Shown piece by piece: positions 17,633 to 25,943 of a stretch of 64,000 bases of DNA (position 1 is its first letter; every line of letters begins with the position of its first letter). The notes beneath the pieces were generated by a model. That model was given only the letters and a program-made list of their open reading frames with translations. It did not search any database and was not told the origin of the DNA. The position numbers were made by a program, and so were the translations under genes. This DNA comes from Scytonema tolypothrichoides VB-61278 (GTDB lineage Bacteria > Cyanobacteriota > Cyanobacteriia > Cyanobacteriales > Nostocaceae), in assembly GCF_000828085.3 (NCBI RefSeq), contig NZ_JXCA02000002.1, positions 844,962 through 908,961 of the forward strand. Direction: 5' to 3'.

Positions 17633-20600
17633 ATGTCTGCTTATTCAATTGATACTGCGTTGGCGGAATTGGAAGCCCAGGTCAATAACTTTGAAAAGGC
17701 TGTGTATAAGTCTATTGAGGAGAAAAAAATCATGTCTGATAAATCCTTGTCAGTTAACAAAATTAATAGAAAATTACAAGATAATCCTATAGCCATCATT
17801 GGTATGGCTTCTCTTTTTGCAAAATCTCGAAACTTACGAGAGTACTGGCAAAATATTATTAATAAAGTTGACGGGATTACTGACGTTCCATCGACACACT
17901 GGAACATAGAAGATTACTATGACCCCAATCCGAGAACACCAGAGGAAAAAACCTACTGCAAAAGAGGTGGGTTTATCCCACACGTTGATTTTAACCCAAT
18001 GGAATTTGGAATTCCTCCCAGCATCTTAGAAGTGACGGATGTGGCACAACTCTTAAGTTTAGTCATAGCAAAAGAAGCAATGGAAGATGCTGGCTATGAT
18101 ACATCGCGCGAGTTTAATCGCGAAACTATTGGGGTTATTTTAGGTGTCGCAGGAAGCCAATTGGGATTACCACTCGCCGCGAGGTTAGAATATCCCGTTT
18201 GGGAAAAGGTGCTTAAAAGCAGTGGCTTATCCGATGAGGATACACAAAAAATTATCAAAAAAATCAAAAGCGCTTACGTGAACTGGGATGAGAATGCTTT
18301 CCCTGGGATGTTAGGTAACGTTGTTGCTGGCAGAATTGCTAACCGTTTAAATTTAGGCGGAATAAACTGCGTCGTCGATGCTGCTTGTGCCAGTTCATTC
18401 GCTGCCCTAAAAATGGCAATTAGCGAACTCATTGAGCATCGCTGCGACATGATGCTAACTGGTGGAGTTGATACTGACAACACCATCATGGCTTATATGT
18501 GTTTCAGCAAAACACCTGCTGTCTCTCCTAGCGACAATGTCAAACCCTTCGACGCTAAGTCTGATGGGATGATGCTAGGTGAAGGTGTCGGTATGGTTGT
18601 CCTTAAGCGCTTAGAAGATGCTGTACGAGACAACGATAAAATTTACGCAGTCGTTAAAGGAATTGGCACTTCCAGCGATGGACGGTATAAGAGCATTTAT
18701 GCTCCCCGACAAGAAGGACAAGTCAAAGCCTTGCAGCGTGCTTACGATGATGCAGGTTTTTCACCTGAAACCGTCACCTTAATGGAGGCGCATGGTACAG
18801 GTACGATGGCTGGTGACCCCACCGAATTTGCATCTCTGAGAGAATTTTTCGGGGAAAACTCACACAAGCAGTACATTGCACTCGGTAGCGTGAAATCTCA
18901 AATTGGACACACAAAAGCTGCTGCAGGTGCTGCCAGCTTAATCAAAACTGCTTTGGCGCTACATCACAAGATACTACCACCCACAATTAACGTTACTGAA
19001 CCTAACCCCAAACTCAATATCCAAAACTCCGCATTTTACTTAAATACGGAAACTAGACCTTGGATTCGTGCTGAAGGGGAAGCACCAAGACGTGCGGGTA
19101 TCAGTTCGTTCGGCTTTGGCGGTACAAACTATCACGTTGTCTTGGAAGAATACGAAGCTGAACAAGAACACGCTTATCGTATACACAATACTCCTAGCGA
19201 AGTGCTGCTGTTTGCTCAAACTCCTGCACAGTTATTGGCAAACTGTGAAGAGATTTTGGGTAAATTGCAATCGCAAGATGGTAATAGAAATTACGTGGAG
19301 CTTGTAGAGGAATCTAAATCAAAAGACATTCCTCTCAACGCCGCCAGAATTGGATTTGTTGCAGCATCTTGTGAGTCGGCTTGCAAATTGCTGCAAATCA
19401 GTATTGAGTTACTGAAAACCAGAACCTCAGATTCATCTTGGGAGCATCCCCAAGGAATTTACTACCGTTCTTCTGGTCTTGAGTTGACAGGAAAAGTTGT
19501 TGCTTTGTTTTCTGGACAAGGTTCTCAATCCTTGGGTATGGGTCGGGAATTGGTGATGAATTTCCCCATTCTGCGGCGTCTTTTCGGCTACATGGATAGC
19601 CTTTTACTCAAAGATAATTTACAGCCAGTGTCGGAAATCGTTTTTCCCCGTCCTGTGTTTGAGGAAGTGGAAAAAAATACCCAAATTGTTGCATTACAGC
19701 GTACAGAATATGCTCAACCAGCAATTGGGATGTTGAGTGCAGGGCTATATAAAATACTGCAACAAGCTGGATTTCAGCCAGATTTCGTTGCCGGACACAG
19801 CTTTGGAGAACTGACAGCTTTGTGGGCTGCGGGTGTTTTGAGTGAGGAAGATTACTGCTTCTTGGTGAAAGCGAGGGGTCAAGCAATGGCGGCTCCCCAA
19901 GATCCTGATTATGATGCAGGGGCTATGCTTGCTGTGAAAGAAGAAGTCGGCAAGATAGAAGCAGTTCTCAAGCATTTCCCTCAGGTGACAATTGCTAATC
20001 TCAATTCTCCCCGTCAAGTGGTGTTAGCAGGACCTGCAGTGGAAATAGCAAAAATACGGCAAACTCTACAAGAGCAAGGGTATGCAGCCGTTTTGTTACC
20101 CGTGTCAGCAGCCTTCCATACACCGCTGATTGCTTTTGCTCAGAAAGCTTTTGCCCAAGCTATCAAGAGTACCAGTTTCCAAAATCCAAAAATACCTGTT
20201 TACACCAATGTGACAGGAAAGCAGTACCCCAAGGAAGCAGCGGATATTCAAAGAATTCTAGAGACTCACATCTCAAATGCGGTGCTGTTTAAGCAGGAAA
20301 TTGAAAATATTTATGCTGCTGGTGGTTCTTGCTTTGTTGAATTTGGTCCCAAGAAAATTCTTACAGGGTTGGTGAAAGAAATTTTGGGCGATCGCCCCCA
20401 CCTCACCGTCGCTTTGAACCCCAGCAGCCAAAAAGATAGCGATCGCTCTCTACGAGAAGCCGTTGTCCAGTTACGCGTAGCTGGTTTGTCTTTGAAAAAC
20501 CTCGACCCCTACCAATTACCACAACCTATACCCGCAACCGAGAAAAGCAAAGGGTTGAACGTGCGTTTAAATGGCATCAACTACGTGTCAGAAAAAACAA

Positions 20601-23308
20601 AAATGGCATTTGAGCAAGCTTTGCAGGATGGACACAAAGTGAAATTACCTGCAAACACATCTGAGAATAACGCTCATATTGACTCCAAATCACTCTCCGC
20701 GACACTCACCACCATCACCGCCACTCCCCTAACGGTTGCAGAAAGTAACGGACATACAAATAAATCCCTACTTCCCGTCAGCGAGAAGATTGAGGACAAG
20801 GGAACGGAACAATTCAAAATTCAAAATTCAAAATCACCGAAGATTGGAGTCTCCTCCGGAGACGCTGCGCGAACGGAGGAAACCTCCGCTCCAACTTCTC
20901 TCAAAATTCAGAATCTGGAATCTTCCCCTACCTCCCCCACTCCCTCACTGCCTGACTCCCTCACACTTCCTACTTCCCCGACTCCTCCTACTTCATCTCA
21001 ACCCATTCCACAGCCGAAAATGCCAACAAATCCAGATGAACCCGTGAACTACCAACAAGTTTTAGCAAGCTTAGAATACGTCCTGACACAATTTCAGCAA
21101 AATCAAAGCGACAGTTTACAAGTTCACGGACAGTACCTCAGCCATCAGATGGAATATGCCAAAACCTTTTTCCAACTGATGCAGCAGCAGAATTCTTTGT
21201 TTGCCAACAGCAAATCTTCAGAAGAAGCTGCACAGCTTAAGGCAGTTCTTATGGAAAGCTTAGAGCGTGGTATGATGCAGTTTCACGCTCAACAAGGTGA
21301 AACTCTACGCGTTCACGAGCAATATCTCAACACTCAGGTAGAATACACCACAAACTTTTTGCAACTCATACAGCAAGAGTATGCACAGGTTGTCAACGCT
21401 GAGGTGCCAACAACTCAACCTGTGGTGTTTCTTGACGAAACAACAGCCGCAAATAAAAAACGTGAACGTCTGATTGCTTCAGATACAACAACTATTAAAC
21501 AAGACAGTTCAGTTCCTCCTACTCATCAAAAACCAGTAACTGAAGCACAACTGCATTCAGTTGTAGAAATTGGTACTCAAACGCAGATACAGAAAGCAAC
21601 GGATTTTGTGAGTACGAATGAGTTCTCACTCAGTCCCACAAATAACTTATCTGTTACATCTGTTACCCCATCTGTTGTCCCCCTCCCCATCTCCTCACCT
21701 GTAATCACCGAAACTGTAGCAGTCACGACAGAAAGCGCTCCCACAGATGCTTCTACATCTCCTACCCCATCTGTAATCACCGAAACTGTAGCAGTCACGA
21801 CAGAAAGCACTCCCACAGATGTTTCTACAACGACTTCTCATATCAGTGTAAATGTAGCTGAGTTGGGCACAAACCTGTTGGCAATCATCAGTGACAAAAC
21901 AGGTTACCCAGTAGAGATGTTAGAGATGAACATGGATATGGAGGCAGATTTAGGGATTGACTCCATCAAGCGTGTGGAAATCCTGGGAACAATGCAGGAA
22001 ATGTACCCAGACTTGCCTAAACCAAATGTGGAAGAACTGGGAGAACTACGCACGATTGGTCAAATTGTCGAATGTTTGCAAAAGACTGCTTCTCCATCTG
22101 TTGGTGTGACATCTATTGCTGTAGAAACTCCGATTTTTATACAAGAGGATGCAAGAATACAAGAACCAGTAAAAATTGAAGAAAACTCTTCCGTTACTTT
22201 ATCACCTGAGTTCCCCATTTCTTCCCCCACCCTAGTGAGCGAAAGTGTCTCAGTCACTGAAGAAGCAGAAGCAGCAGACACAGATTTAACAGATCTCGGT
22301 CAAACCTTGTTAGCAATCACGAGTGAAAAAACAGGTTACCCCGTGGAAATGTTGGATTTGAACATGGATATGGAAGCAGACTTGGGGATTGACTCCATTA
22401 AGCGTGTGGAAATCTTGGGGACAATGCAGGAGATGTACCCCAACTTACCTAAACCGAATGTAGAAGAACTCGGAGAACTGCGTACCATCGGTCAAATTGT
22501 AGAGTATCTGCAAAAGTTAGTTGGTACGGAAAAAAAAAAGTCTCTGAACAAGTCCTCCAGCCCATCGGGTAACTCAAACAACAATCCCCTGCGTCGTCAA
22601 GTCAAACTGAAAATTCTGCCTCAACCAGATTTTCTAGATTTCACCTTACCAGAGGGGCACATCGCTTTACTCACCGATGATGGATCCCTCACCACTTCCA
22701 AATTGGCTCAACTTCTCACCGAACAAGGCTGGAAAATCGTTGTTCTCAGTTTTCCTCAATCCCTGGTTCCACAACACTCACCTTTACCCTCAGGAGTCAA
22801 TCGCGTAAATCTCGTTGATTTAAGTGAAGAACATCTGCAACAACAATTAGCCACCATTTCCACTCAATATGGTTCAATTGATGCCTTCATTCATCTCAAT
22901 CCCTTATTTGAAGTCATCTACAACGGCAAAATTCCCTATCTTGAACAAGAAAAAGCAATTGTTAAGCACGTCTTTCTCATAGCAAAACACCTGAAAAAAT
23001 CCCTCAACGATACCACACATTCTGGACGTAGTTGTTTTTGCACAGTGACTCGTCTTGATGGAGCTTTTGGATTAGGACAAAATGTTAGCTTTGGTCCCAT
23101 CAGTGCTGGTTTATTTGGATTAACTAAAACTCTTAACTGGGAATGGCAACAGGTGTTTTGTCGAGCAATTGACTTAAGTCCTCACATTGATGCAGAACAG
23201 TCAGCACAGCACATTTTTGCTGAGCTACATGACCCCAATCGTTATATTACCGAAGTTGCTTACAACTCACACGAAAGAGTTACTTTGATTAGTGCTCCCG
23301 AAATTTAA
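17633..23308 (+). CDS. hglE: HglE: PfaA-like polyketide synthase, KS-AT-ACP-ACP-partial KR
   Basis: A 1891-aa type I iterative PKS closely resembling PfaA of PUFA synthases. KS: about 45-490, active Cys252 in VVDAACASS, His motifs EAHGTGT and SVKSQIGHTKAAAG. AT: about 620-940, Ser723 in GHSFGE. A linker of some 420 residues holds repeats and a duplicated helical unit (LQVHGQYLSHQMEY / LRVHEQYLNTQVEY). ACP1 and ACP2 each have DLGIDSIKR with phosphopantetheine Ser1444 and Ser1588. The C-terminal 230 residues are only the structural half of a KR (FGLGQNVSFGPISAG); the catalytic half is in hglD. The first plausible ATG is used; ATG 17732 has a better ribosome site (GAGGAG) and is possible. Role: chain building of the heterocyst glycolipid aglycone. 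Confidence 0.85.
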   Translation: MSAYSIDTALAELEAQVNNFEKAVYKSIEEKKIMSDKSLSVNKINRKLQDNPIAIIGMASLFAKSRNLREYWQNIINKVDGITDVPSTHWNIEDYYDPNPRTPEEKTYCKRGGFIPHVDFNPMEFGIPPSILEVTDVAQLLSLVIAKEAMEDAGYDTSREFNRETIGVILGVAGSQLGLPLAARLEYPVWEKVLKSSGLSDEDTQKIIKKIKSAYVNWDENAFPGMLGNVVAGRIANRLNLGGINCVVDAACASSFAALKMAISELIEHRCDMMLTGGVDTDNTIMAYMCFSKTPAVSPSDNVKPFDAKSDGMMLGEGVGMVVLKRLEDAVRDNDKIYAVVKGIGTSSDGRYKSIYAPRQEGQVKALQRAYDDAGFSPETVTLMEAHGTGTMAGDPTEFASLREFFGENSHKQYIALGSVKSQIGHTKAAAGAASLIKTALALHHKILPPTINVTEPNPKLNIQNSAFYLNTETRPWIRAEGEAPRRAGISSFGFGGTNYHVVLEEYEAEQEHAYRIHNTPSEVLLFAQTPAQLLANCEEILGKLQSQDGNRNYVELVEESKSKDIPLNAARIGFVAASCESACKLLQISIELLKTRTSDSSWEHPQGIYYRSSGLELTGKVVALFSGQGSQSLGMGRELVMNFPILRRLFGYMDSLLLKDNLQPVSEIVFPRPVFEEVEKNTQIVALQRTEYAQPAIGMLSAGLYKILQQAGFQPDFVAGHSFGELTALWAAGVLSEEDYCFLVKARGQAMAAPQDPDYDAGAMLAVKEEVGKIEAVLKHFPQVTIANLNSPRQVVLAGPAVEIAKIRQTLQEQGYAAVLLPVSAAFHTPLIAFAQKAFAQAIKSTSFQNPKIPVYTNVTGKQYPKEAADIQRILETHISNAVLFKQEIENIYAAGGSCFVEFGPKKILTGLVKEILGDRPHLTVALNPSSQKDSDRSLREAVVQLRVAGLSLKNLDPYQLPQPIPATEKSKGLNVRLNGINYVSEKTKMAFEQALQDGHKVKLPANTSENNAHIDSKSLSATLTTITATPLTVAESNGHTNKSLLPVSEKIEDKGTEQFKIQNSKSPKIGVSSGDAARTEETSAPTSLKIQNLESSPTSPTPSLPDSLTLPTSPTPPTSSQPIPQPKMPTNPDEPVNYQQVLASLEYVLTQFQQNQSDSLQVHGQYLSHQMEYAKTFFQLMQQQNSLFANSKSSEEAAQLKAVLMESLERGMMQFHAQQGETLRVHEQYLNTQVEYTTNFLQLIQQEYAQVVNAEVPTTQPVVFLDETTAANKKRERLIASDTTTIKQDSSVPPTHQKPVTEAQLHSVVEIGTQTQIQKATDFVSTNEFSLSPTNNLSVTSVTPSVVPLPISSPVITETVAVTTESAPTDASTSPTPSVITETVAVTTESTPTDVSTTTSHISVNVAELGTNLLAIISDKTGYPVEMLEMNMDMEADLGIDSIKRVEILGTMQEMYPDLPKPNVEELGELRTIGQIVECLQKTASPSVGVTSIAVETPIFIQEDARIQEPVKIEENSSVTLSPEFPISSPTLVSESVSVTEEAEAADTDLTDLGQTLLAITSEKTGYPVEMLDLNMDMEADLGIDSIKRVEILGTMQEMYPNLPKPNVEELGELRTIGQIVEYLQKLVGTEKKKSLNKSSSPSGNSNNNPLRRQVKLKILPQPDFLDFTLPEGHIALLTDDGSLTTSKLAQLLTEQGWKIVVLSFPQSLVPQHSPLPSGVNRVNLVDLSEEHLQQQLATISTQYGSIDAFIHLNPLFEVIYNGKIPYLEQEKAIVKHVFLIAKHLKKSLNDTTHSGRSCFCTVTRLDGAFGLGQNVSFGPISAGLFGLTKTLNWEWQQVFCRAIDLSPHIDAEQSAQHIFAELHDPNRYITEVAYNSHERVTLISAPEI
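20810..21000 (+). repeat. In-frame intergenic-type repeats inside the hglE linker
   Basis: Three repeat kinds in a row are translated in frame: AATTCAAA copies (about 20813-20834), a GC-rich hairpin repeat (about 20851-20902, with TCTCCTCCGGAGACGC and CGGAGGAAACCTCCG), and a CTCCCTCA-type pyrimidine tract (about 20930-20995). The same three kinds occur in non-coding spacers elsewhere in the window. Confidence 0.8.
21699..21829 (+). repeat. 72-bp tandem duplication in hglE ahead of ACP1
   Basis: A 59-base unit at 21699-21757 recurs at 21771-21829 with three differences, with a period of 72 bases (24 codons). It encodes two copies of ITETVAVTTES plus a Pro/Thr tail. The near identity implies a recent duplication in the flexible linker. 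Confidence 0.9.
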
Positions 23309-23369
23309 CTAGATGGGAAAGATGAGAAAGATGGGATGAGTCAAGAAGTATGGAAGTAAAGAAAAAGAG

Positions 23370-23428
23370 TTATTTTTCTCCCTCTCTCCCTCCCTCTCTC
23401 TCCCTCTTTCCCTCCCTCCCTATCACCT
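23370..23428. repeat. Polypyrimidine tract (CTCCCTCT)n
   Basis: An almost unbroken run of C and T, built from CTCCCTCT/CCCTCCCT units, lies between hglE and the next gene. Related tracts lie at 30997-31040 and, translated, in hglE at about 20930-20995. Confidence 0.75.
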
Positions 23429-23434
23429 AAAACT

Positions 23435-23956
23435 ATGCTCAATAATCAAGAAATTCATTATCTTGGTCGCGTTCTCGATAGAGAAAAACAAGCTCCTATC
23501 AGTGGAGCTAAAATCTTAATTAACTTCCCGGGTTATTCATGTGTTGTCTATAGTGACTTAGAAGGAATTTATAGATTTCAGGTTCCCTTTGATGACAACA
23601 ATGTTTTGGAAGGAGAAATAACGATAGAAGCCAAGGATTACAAAACATATTATTCATTCATCAGACTATATCCTGATGAAAGAGACCTTGGTGATATTCG
23701 ACTCATTTTGCCTCATGCTCAAGAACCAGACAAGAATGATAGTTTACTCACAATTATAGCAGGTATCATGATAGTATTAGCTTTAATTGTAGCGGCGCTT
23801 ACTTTACCTCCACCTCAAGAAATACCGCCTCAAGAAACACCAGATACTCAGAGCAACCTTCAAAAGCAGATTTATATTTCAAGTTATATAGCGGTTTTTA
23901 AAGGTTTTTCTATATCAAGAAAATCTCATAAAAACGGTTATAAAGTAGCCTCTTAA
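23435..23956 (+). CDS. Small membrane protein with a carboxypeptidase-regulatory-like beta domain
   Basis: A 173-aa protein. Residues 1-95 look like a CarboxypepD_reg/CNA-B-type beta sandwich: YLGRVLDREKQAPISGAKIL, YSDLEGIYRFQVPF, and ending GDIRLILP. One membrane helix follows (LTIIAGIMIVLALIVAALTL, about residues 105-125), then a short Pro/Gln-rich segment and a basic tail. There is no signal peptide, so it would sit with the domain on one face and the tail on the other. It lies exactly between the two halves of the ketoreductase (hglE and hglD). It may tether or order the PKS at the membrane, but that is only inferred from place. Confidence 0.65.
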   Translation: MLNNQEIHYLGRVLDREKQAPISGAKILINFPGYSCVVYSDLEGIYRFQVPFDDNNVLEGEITIEAKDYKTYYSFIRLYPDERDLGDIRLILPHAQEPDKNDSLLTIIAGIMIVLALIVAALTLPPPQEIPPQETPDTQSNLQKQIYISSYIAVFKGFSISRKSHKNGYKVAS

Positions 23957-24021
23957 TTCCAAGGTGTCAAGAGGTTGAAAAATCATTTTTGAAACAATTC
24001 AACAAGGTAAACAGGTAATTT

Positions 24022-25767
24022 ATGACATTACTCACAACGATTCGTCCTACATCAGTTTTCCTCGTAAGTGGCGGCGCAAAAGGAATCACAGCTAAGTGTA
24101 CTATCAAATTAGCACAACACTCTCCTTGCAAATTTATTCTCATAGGTCGTTCAGAACTCCTAGACAAAGAACCAGATTGGGCTAAAGATTGTTTTGATGA
24201 ACCAGTTTTGAAAAAACGCATTATGGAATACCTTCTCTCTTTGGGAGAGAAGCCCATACCTGTGAATGTACAAAAGCTTTATAACAAAGTCATCTCTAGT
24301 CGAGAAATCAAACAAACTTTAGAAGCAATTCAACAAGTAGGAGGTCATGCTGAATACTTGAGCGTTGATGTCACGAATGGAGAGGAATTAAAGCAGAAAC
24401 TTGCGACTGTCATTGAGCGTAGTGGACCGATTAATGGCATCATACACGGCGCTGGTAATTTAGCTGATAAATTGATTGAAAAGAAAACAGAACAGGATTT
24501 TGAGAAGGTTTATACTGCCAAAGTAAAAGGTTTGGAAAATCTTTTATCTTGCATTAAACCCAGTGAACTAGAGTATTTGGTTTTGTTTTCTTCTGTCACA
24601 GGTTTTTACGGGAATATTGGTCAGACGGACTATGCGATCGCCAACGAAATTCTCAACAAATCAGCCCATCTCATCAAGCAACGCTACCCCGAATGTCATG
24701 TTGTAGCAATAAATTGGGGCGGTTGGGAAAGCGGTATGGTGACACCACAATTGAAAAAAGAGTTTGCCCGACGTGGTATTGATATTCTCCCTGTTGAAGT
24801 TGGGACACAAATGCTTGTCAACGAATTGCATCCTGCTAATCGCCAAACAGCACAAGTTGTCATTGGTAGTCCTCTGGTTCCTCCTCCTACACCACTAAAC
24901 CCCGAACTACAAACTTATCGTATCAGGCGTAAACTTTCATTAGAAGCCAATCCATTTTTACTCGACCATACCATTGCTGGTAAACCAGTTTTGCCAGCGA
25001 CTTGTGCGGTGTCATGGATTGTCGATGCTTGCGAACAACTTTACCCAGGTTATAGATTTTTCAGTAACACAGATTTCAAAGTTTTGAAGGGAATTACTTT
25101 TAATGAAACCTTGGCGAGTGAATATATTTTAGACTTGCAAGAAGTTTATAAAACTGATTCGCAAGAAATCATCTTTCAAGCAAAGATATGGAGTAAAACC
25201 CCAGAAGGTAGAACTAATTATCATTTCAGTATTGCTCAAGTTCGGCTAGTGCGAGAACTACCTACTAGTCCTACTTATGAACCATTAAATCTTGAAGAAG
25301 ATAACATCATCACGATGACTGGTAAAGATTTTTATCAAGTCAAAACAACATCTCTGTTTCCATTGTTTCATGGAGACTCTTTTCAAGAACTCAAAAAGGT
25401 CTTAAACATTAATCCGGAAAAAATCACGGCTGAGTGTATTTGGCATGAAATTACAGATCAACAACAAGGACAGTTTCCCATTGGATGGGTTAATCCTTAT
25501 TCAATTGACTTAAGTACCCATCCTTTATGGATTTGGATGCAGCATTTTCATCAAGAAATCTGCTTACCCGCAGGGCAGCAAAAATATGAGCAATACACGC
25601 GGGTTCCTTGTAATACGCCTTTTTACGTTTCTTGTGAAATTAAGACGAAAACAGCAAGTAGTATAGTTGCTGATTTCATCGTACATGATGCTCAAGGAAA
25701 AATTTGCTCGCGTCTGTTGGGAGGTAAAGGGACTATTATACCAACTCAATCCTTGAGAAGTAATTAA
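24022..25767 (+). CDS. hglD: HglD: ketoreductase (catalytic half) and dehydratase
   Basis: A 581-aa protein. Residues 5-290 are the NADPH-binding catalytic part of a PKS KR: VFLVSGGAKGITAKCT, LIGRSELLD, SSVTGFYGN with Ser191, and TDYAIANE with Tyr204 and Asn208. From about 300 on is a PKS dehydratase hot-dog region with the His motif FLLDHTIAGKPVLPATCAV (HxxxGxxxxP) and a second lobe (PLFHGDSFQELKKV). The protein would reduce and dehydrate beta-keto intermediates; it needs the structural KR half at the end of HglE. It is on the same strand, 65 bp after the membrane protein gene. HglD of Anabaena is likewise ketoreductase-like. Confidence 0.8.
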   Translation: MTLLTTIRPTSVFLVSGGAKGITAKCTIKLAQHSPCKFILIGRSELLDKEPDWAKDCFDEPVLKKRIMEYLLSLGEKPIPVNVQKLYNKVISSREIKQTLEAIQQVGGHAEYLSVDVTNGEELKQKLATVIERSGPINGIIHGAGNLADKLIEKKTEQDFEKVYTAKVKGLENLLSCIKPSELEYLVLFSSVTGFYGNIGQTDYAIANEILNKSAHLIKQRYPECHVVAINWGGWESGMVTPQLKKEFARRGIDILPVEVGTQMLVNELHPANRQTAQVVIGSPLVPPPTPLNPELQTYRIRRKLSLEANPFLLDHTIAGKPVLPATCAVSWIVDACEQLYPGYRFFSNTDFKVLKGITFNETLASEYILDLQEVYKTDSQEIIFQAKIWSKTPEGRTNYHFSIAQVRLVRELPTSPTYEPLNLEEDNIITMTGKDFYQVKTTSLFPLFHGDSFQELKKVLNINPEKITAECIWHEITDQQQGQFPIGWVNPYSIDLSTHPLWIWMQHFHQEICLPAGQQKYEQYTRVPCNTPFYVSCEIKTKTASSIVADFIVHDAQGKICSRLLGGKGTIIPTQSLRSN

Positions 25768-25796
25768 CGAGAAAACAAGTGCAATTTAGCTCTTAT

Positions 25797-25815
25797 TCCC
25801 TAGCATTGCTAGGGA
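25797..25815. other. Small perfect hairpin between hglD and hglC
   Basis: TCCCTAGC pairs with GCTAGGGA around a 3-base loop, 30 bases past the hglD stop and 129 before hglC. No U-tract follows. It could be an RNA-processing or attenuation structure within the transcript. Confidence 0.4.
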
Positions 25816-25943
25816 ATGCTTACTAGGACTTATTCAGTGTGCTAGAACCAGAGAGAATCTGACGCAATACATTCCCAGTCAGAAGCTGACAACAATCAAT
25901 CTAACAAGAGAATACTTTTTTCATTCACTAAAAAAAATCAATC

